From NCBI GenBank assembly GCA_963737575.1, contig CAVTTJ010000004.1, forward strand, positions 124,001-188,000: a stretch of DNA of 64,000 nucleotides, given 5' to 3'. The stretch comes from VRUE01 sp963737575 (lineage in GTDB: Bacteria; Actinomycetota; Thermoleophilia; Solirubrobacterales; 70-9). A program made the translations under genes and the position numbers. Position 1 is the stretch's first letter, and each line of letters begins with the position of its first letter. The notes under the pieces were generated by a model. The model saw only the letters and a program-made list of their open reading frames with translations, searched no databases and was not told where the DNA came from. Of the stretch, positions 60,101-64,000 are shown in pieces.

Positions 60101-61275
60101 TCGACGGCAACGAGCCGGAAGTGGTAGAGCGTCTCTCCCGTTACCAGCCCCGCCAGGTCGGCCGTGACGTCCTGCGGGCCGCTGTAGTTTGGGGGGATCG
60201 AGGGGAGCACGGGACGGTCTGGGTCGTTGGGACGGTGTATTCGGGGCTGGTCGAGAATTCGAATTTGCAGCTCGTCACTTCGCCGCCGCCGGAGGGATCG
60301 ACGTGCCCGTGGAGGGTCGCGAAGGCGGTCGGTTCGCCGAGTCGTCACATCCGGCACGACGATCCCGGGGCGTTCCTGGATGAAACCGCTTGCCCCTTCG
60401 TTGAGCGAGACGAAGATCGTGTCTGTCGCTTCGTCGACTGCGACGTCGTCGGCGGTGTTCGGGGCGGTGCTGATCGTCTCGACGACCGCCCCCGTTTCCG
60501 TGTCGACCGCTCTGACGCTCTGGCCGCTGGCGATGTAGAGGCGGTGCTGGGCGCCGTTCACGGCGAGGCCGGCGTTGCCGCTGCCGGATTCGCCGAACGG
60601 GATCGCCGTTTCGTAGCCGCTGGCCGCCGTGTACTTCGTCAGGGCGCCGCCGCCATAGTTGGCGACGAAGAGGTCGTTGTTCACGGGGTCGACCGCGAGC
60701 TTGCAGGCGTTGTACCCCAGCGATTTCGCCCCGGTTGGCACACCGGCGGCGCTGAATTTGCTCACCGACGAGGAGCCGTAGTTCCCGCCCCAGACTTCCC
60801 CGGTATTCGTGACCGCGACCCCGCAGGTTTCACCGCCCGCGTCGACCGGCCAGGGGGGCGCGAGGGCTGCGCCGGTCGCGTTGTAGCCGTAGATCGAGTG
60901 GTTCGACGGCGTAAGGTAGATGTTGTTCTTCGACGAACCGTTGGTGTTGTCGACCGTCATGTCGCGGTCCCCGCATCTGCTGTACAGGCCGACGGGAACC
61001 GGAAACCCGGCAAGGGGGGATACCGAGCCCTGGGCGGTCCTGTCGAGGCCGTAGATTTTTTCGTCGGAGTACAGATAAAGTCTGTGGTTGGCGCTCTGGT
61101 ATCCGATCGAGCAGCCTTCGCCGAGGCCGGTCGATTTCGGCCCTTCCTTTCCGTATTCACCGGTCACGATCGTGTGGACGTAGGCGCCGAACGCCGGGGT
61201 CGCGGCGACGGCCATCAGTAGCGCCGCTGCGAGCACGGTCCCGAGTGCCTTCGCTCCGATACTCACGTGCCGCAT
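57105..61275 (-). pseudogene. Secreted NHL/Fn3/TolB-like propeller protein, A1 subtype, operon 3 (heavily frameshifted)
   Basis: The start is ATG 61275, one base after the stop of gene C, with a clear signal peptide (GTVLAAALLMAVAATPAFGA). About 320 residues of NHL-like repeats are intact ('CGVAVTNTGEVWGGNYGSSS', 'CKLAVDPVNNDLFVANYGGG'). From about 60340 downward the frame changes repeatedly. Fn3-like pieces ('YYFKWG', 'GTTYHYSVVATN'), the A1 region ending near 59100, and the propeller ('GMTPDGKKVYFTSTEDLTAD', 'RLEVTPDDSYMAFLTGSKVT', CVSCMPNGEPPTADV) remain readable. The end includes 'AADECHG' and a basic tail. Roughly ten indels; the stop is uncertain. Confidence 0.65.
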
Positions 61276-61276
61276 C

Positions 61277-63728
61277 TCAGCCGTGCCCCCGCTTCTTCTC
61301 GTTCTTCTTGGCCTTCGGCTTCCTGCGCACGCACTTGCCATGCTTCTTCACGAATCCCTTCTTGCATTTCTGGGGCTGGGCCGGCGGGGCCGGGGCCTGA
61401 AGCGGCGCCAGGGTTGTGAAGCTCTGGTCGGTCCCGTAGGTGGTGCCGATTGCGTTCGTGGCGACCATTCGGAAGTGGTAGGTGGCCCCTGCGGCCAGCC
61501 CCGGGAGTTGGGACGAGACGACGTGGGCGGATCTGTCGGAGCCGATCGGGGCGCCCTCCCTTGTGTTCAACCCGTAGGAGGAGGTCGGTCCGTATTCGAC
61601 GTGGAATGTCGTAGCGCTGAGGCCCGGGGTTGATCGAGGCGCTCACCATCGCCGTCGCGTCGGTCACCGCCGAGGCCGACTCCCCCTCGACCACCGGTGC
61701 GCTCTGGGTCGTGAAGGTCTGGTCGGATCCGACCGTCGTCCCGGCGAGATTCGTCGCGAGGACCCGGAAGTGGTACGTGGTCCCGGAGTCGAGTTCGAAC
61801 AGTTCGACACTCGCCGTGTTGTTGGGGCTGCCGGGTTCGATCGGCCCGGCGACGAGGGTCCTCGACCCGTAGTTGGTGTCTGTCCCGTAGTCGAACCGGT
61901 AGACGGTGAGGCCGGAGCCGGTGTCGATGTCGGACTCGAGCGTGGCGGTGCGGCCGGTGACTCCCGAGGAGAACGTTTTCTCGACGCTCGGCAGATCGGG
62001 CGCAACGGTGAGGAATGTCTGGTCGTCGCCTAGGGTTGTCCCGTATTTGTTGTGGGCGACCAACCGGTAGTGGTAGGTCGAATATGAGAAGAGGCCGGTA
62101 AGGGCGGCGCTGACGTCCTGAGTTCCGATCCCAGATCCCTGGTCGGAGTCAGGCGTGGTCTGGCCGTAGCTCGAAGTGGGGCCATACTCGAAGTGGTAGG
62201 AGGTGTCGACTCCGTCCCCACTGAACGAGCCGTTGATCGTCGCGCTCAGCTTGTCGATGTTCGATGCCGCCTCGGTGGTCACCCCTCCGACGGCGATCGG
62301 CGTCGTGAACGTCTGATCTTTTCCGGCATGGCTGCCATTGGCGTTTGCGGCGACGAGCCTGTAGTGGTAGGTCGTTGCCGAGGCGAGTGATTCCGGTGCC
62401 AGCTCGGAGCTTACGTCGGTCGCGACCGACGATGTCGCGGGGACGCATGGGGCGGTGGACCCGTAGCTCGTGGTGATGCCCCACTCGAAATGGCAGGACG
62501 TCACTTCCCCGCCGCCTTCGGGATCGACGTGGCCGTTGAACTGGACCGAGTCGCGGGCGAGATTCGAGACGGCGCCGGTCGTGACTCCTGGCACGTCGAG
62601 GAGGCTGAAGACCTTGACGTTGTTCGCGCCCGTGTTGGCGACGTACACCTTGTGCGATGTCGTGCTGACGGCAATCCCCTGTCCATACGACGCGAGGTCT
62701 TCAGAGCCGAAGTTCTCGGTGGCGCCGCAACCCACGAACGGGGCCGGATCGCACGTCGACCCGCCCGCCTGGATGACCTGTCGGGAGCCATTGAAGTGGA
62801 AGACGTTGACGCCATCGGACCCGCGGACCAGGAGATCTTCGTCGCCGGTGTCGTAGGCGGTGCTGGTGGCCGACCCGGTGCCGATGTTCACCTGGCCGAG
62901 ATCGCTGCCCGTGGGCCCGAACTTCTCGACCGTGCTTCCATCCCCGTTGATCTTGAAGAAGTTCCCCGCGGGGTCGACCGAGAGACCGCCTTGGCTCGAT
63001 CCGCGGACGGTCGTGATCGAGGTCGGGGAGCTGCCGTCCTGTGCGAACTCGAAAAGCCGCGAGGGGAAGGCGTTGGGCTTGAAGACCTCGAGGTTGCCAC
63101 CAAGGTCGACCGTGATCCCGCCGAAGAAGTATTCGAATGGGCCGCCGGGCGCCGTCGAGCCATCGAGGGCGCCGGCAAACGGCGACCCGCCCCAGCTCGT
63201 CACGAGGTGGCCGGTCGGATCGAACTTCTCGACGTACGTGGCATTCCCCACGTCGGCGATCACATACACGTCGCCGGCAGACGGCCCCGAGGACGGGTCG
63301 ACCGCGATGTTGGTCGGCTGGCCCACCCAGCCCGGACCGTTCCCTCCGTCCCCCACCTTGCAGATATCGGTCGGAGAGCCCGCATTGGTGCAGATGTCGG
63401 GGTCGCCGGAGCCTTCATTGACGTTCTGGCCCCACATGAGGAGGAAGTTCCCCGCGGAATCGAACTTGATGATCCGGTGATTGCCGGTGTCGGAGACGTA
63501 GATCGACCCGGCCGATGTCCCGCCCGAGTTGTCGATCGCGATCCCGCCGGGATTGTTGAGGGCGAACGAGCCGGTCCCGGCGATGGTCTGGGTGGGGACA
63601 TGGATAGTGGCGGCGCTCGCCGACCCTGCGGCCGACGCGCATAGGGAGATGGCTGCCATGGACGCCGCAACCGAGAGGAGCCGGCGGCTCGCGCTGGACA
63701 TCGCCGGCGATGCGATCGGGCGTCTCAC
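61277..63728 (-). CDS. Secreted NHL + Fn3-like protein, C type, first gene of operon 3 (one frameshift)
   Basis: The GTG start at 63728 follows AAGGAG by 4-5 nt and gives GTGAGACG, as in the other C genes. Signal peptide about 10-38. NHL-like repeats about 40-385 ('GGIAIDNSGGTSAGSIYVSD', 'NIAVDPSSGPSAGDVYVIAD'). Four Fn3-like modules follow from about 390 ('CHFEWGITTSYG', 'TSYHFEYGPTSSYGQTT', 'TVYRFDYGTDTNYG'). A frameshift near 61625 passes to the frame holding the last module and the tail KCKKGFVKKHGKCVRRKPKA + KKNEKKRGHG, stop at 61277. About 817 aa when joined. Next gene one base downstream. Confidence 0.8.
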
Positions 63729-63881
63729 TCGTCTCCTTCCCTATGTCCCTGGTCCGCCGCGCTCGGTCCCTGACTCGCTGGGCGAGTCCCCTGGCCCCGG
63801 CCGGGCGGCCCGATTTTCCTTGTCTCTCCCGCCCTCCGGGGAAAGCCACCCTTGCCGAGCGCTCTCCGTCAGGCGGGCGTA
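63729..63881 (-). promoter_or_regulatory. 5' leader of operon 3
   Basis: About 150 nt without a gene. It carries the block TCTCTCCCGCC (plus strand 63823-63833), shared exactly with 35260-35270. It also has a hairpin GACTCGC/GCGAGTC (63772-63778 and 63782-63788) followed by CCCT, equivalent in position and flank to the hairpins in the operon 1 and 2 leaders. The AACGGAAAAGGGGG flank seen in the other two is not conserved here. Confidence 0.4.
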
Positions 63882-63910
63882 ATGAGAACACAAACGGACC
63901 GGCATGTCAA
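63882..63910 (-). promoter_or_regulatory. Promoter of operon 3 with GGTCCG spacer box
   Basis: Minus strand: -35 TTGACA (63905-63910), 17 nt, -10 TCTCAT (63882-63887) after TGT. GGTCCG is at 63895-63900, four bases from the -35. Confidence 0.8.
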
Positions 63911-63987
63911 GTGCAGTCTTTTGGATAGGCATACTCGCTGCCGCACGATCTGGCTTAGTAGAGCGGTTTCCGTTACATCGATCGGTG

Positions 63988-63993
63988 TATAAT
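63988..63993 (+). promoter_or_regulatory. Possible -10 element of a plus-strand promoter at the right edge
   Basis: TATAAT preceded by GTG, pointing out of the window. No convincing -35 is present at normal spacing. From 63911 to 64000 I see no gene. Confidence 0.2.
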
Positions 63994-64000
63994 GGCGACG

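Overview
The window looks like a high-GC chromosomal piece from an actinobacterium, most plausibly class Thermoleophilia, order Solirubrobacterales. This placement is an inference from family content: a fused double TetR regulator, PucR/CdaR and LLM/F420-type enzymes, and very large exported NHL/Fn3/TolB-like propeller proteins with Cys-basic tails. No rRNA, tRNA, CRISPR array, insertion sequence or phage gene was recognised.

The main content is three paralogous copies of one five-gene operon for large secreted proteins, all on the minus strand and all in the order C-A1-B1-A2-B2. C is an NHL + Fn3-like protein. A1 and A2 are NHL + Fn3-like + TolB/PD40-like propeller proteins of about 1200-1530 aa. 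B1 and B2 are two subtypes of a roughly 930-950 aa secreted family without recognisable named domains. Operon 1 runs from 15941 to beyond the left edge, operon 2 from 35149 to 18693, and operon 3 from 63728 to about 46638. Within each operon the genes overlap by a few bases or are 1-3 bases apart, so translation is probably coupled. Operon 2 is intact. Operons 1 and 3 carry many single-base frameshifts, very dense at 46.6-49.4 kb and 55.4-60.4 kb. These are either assembly indels or real decay.

Each operon starts from the same promoter type: TTGACA, a fixed GGTCCG box in the spacer, and an extended -10 TGTTCYNAT. The same promoter also precedes two TetR-type genes at 44.2-45.5 kb, one apparently leaderless and the other lacking the DNA-binding domain. 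The three operon leaders share further sequence blocks and a hairpin. Together this suggests a small regulon tying the surface-protein operons to the TetR-like pair.

Between operons 1 and 2 (16.5-18.7 kb) lie two tandem DUF2294/MpsC-family genes, the second behind a strongly structured spacer, and a convergent PucR-type regulator. Between operons 2 and 3 (35.5-46.5 kb) are: the double TetR regulator; a propeller/PKD exported protein and a small secreted protein behind an LLM flavin oxidoreductase; a SnoaL-like protein; a PPOX/F420-type enzyme; a TetR-cupin pair around a perfect 18-bp palindrome; a bactofilin-like membrane protein; an exported hypothetical; the TetR-like pair; and a second copy of the small secreted protein just downstream of operon 3.
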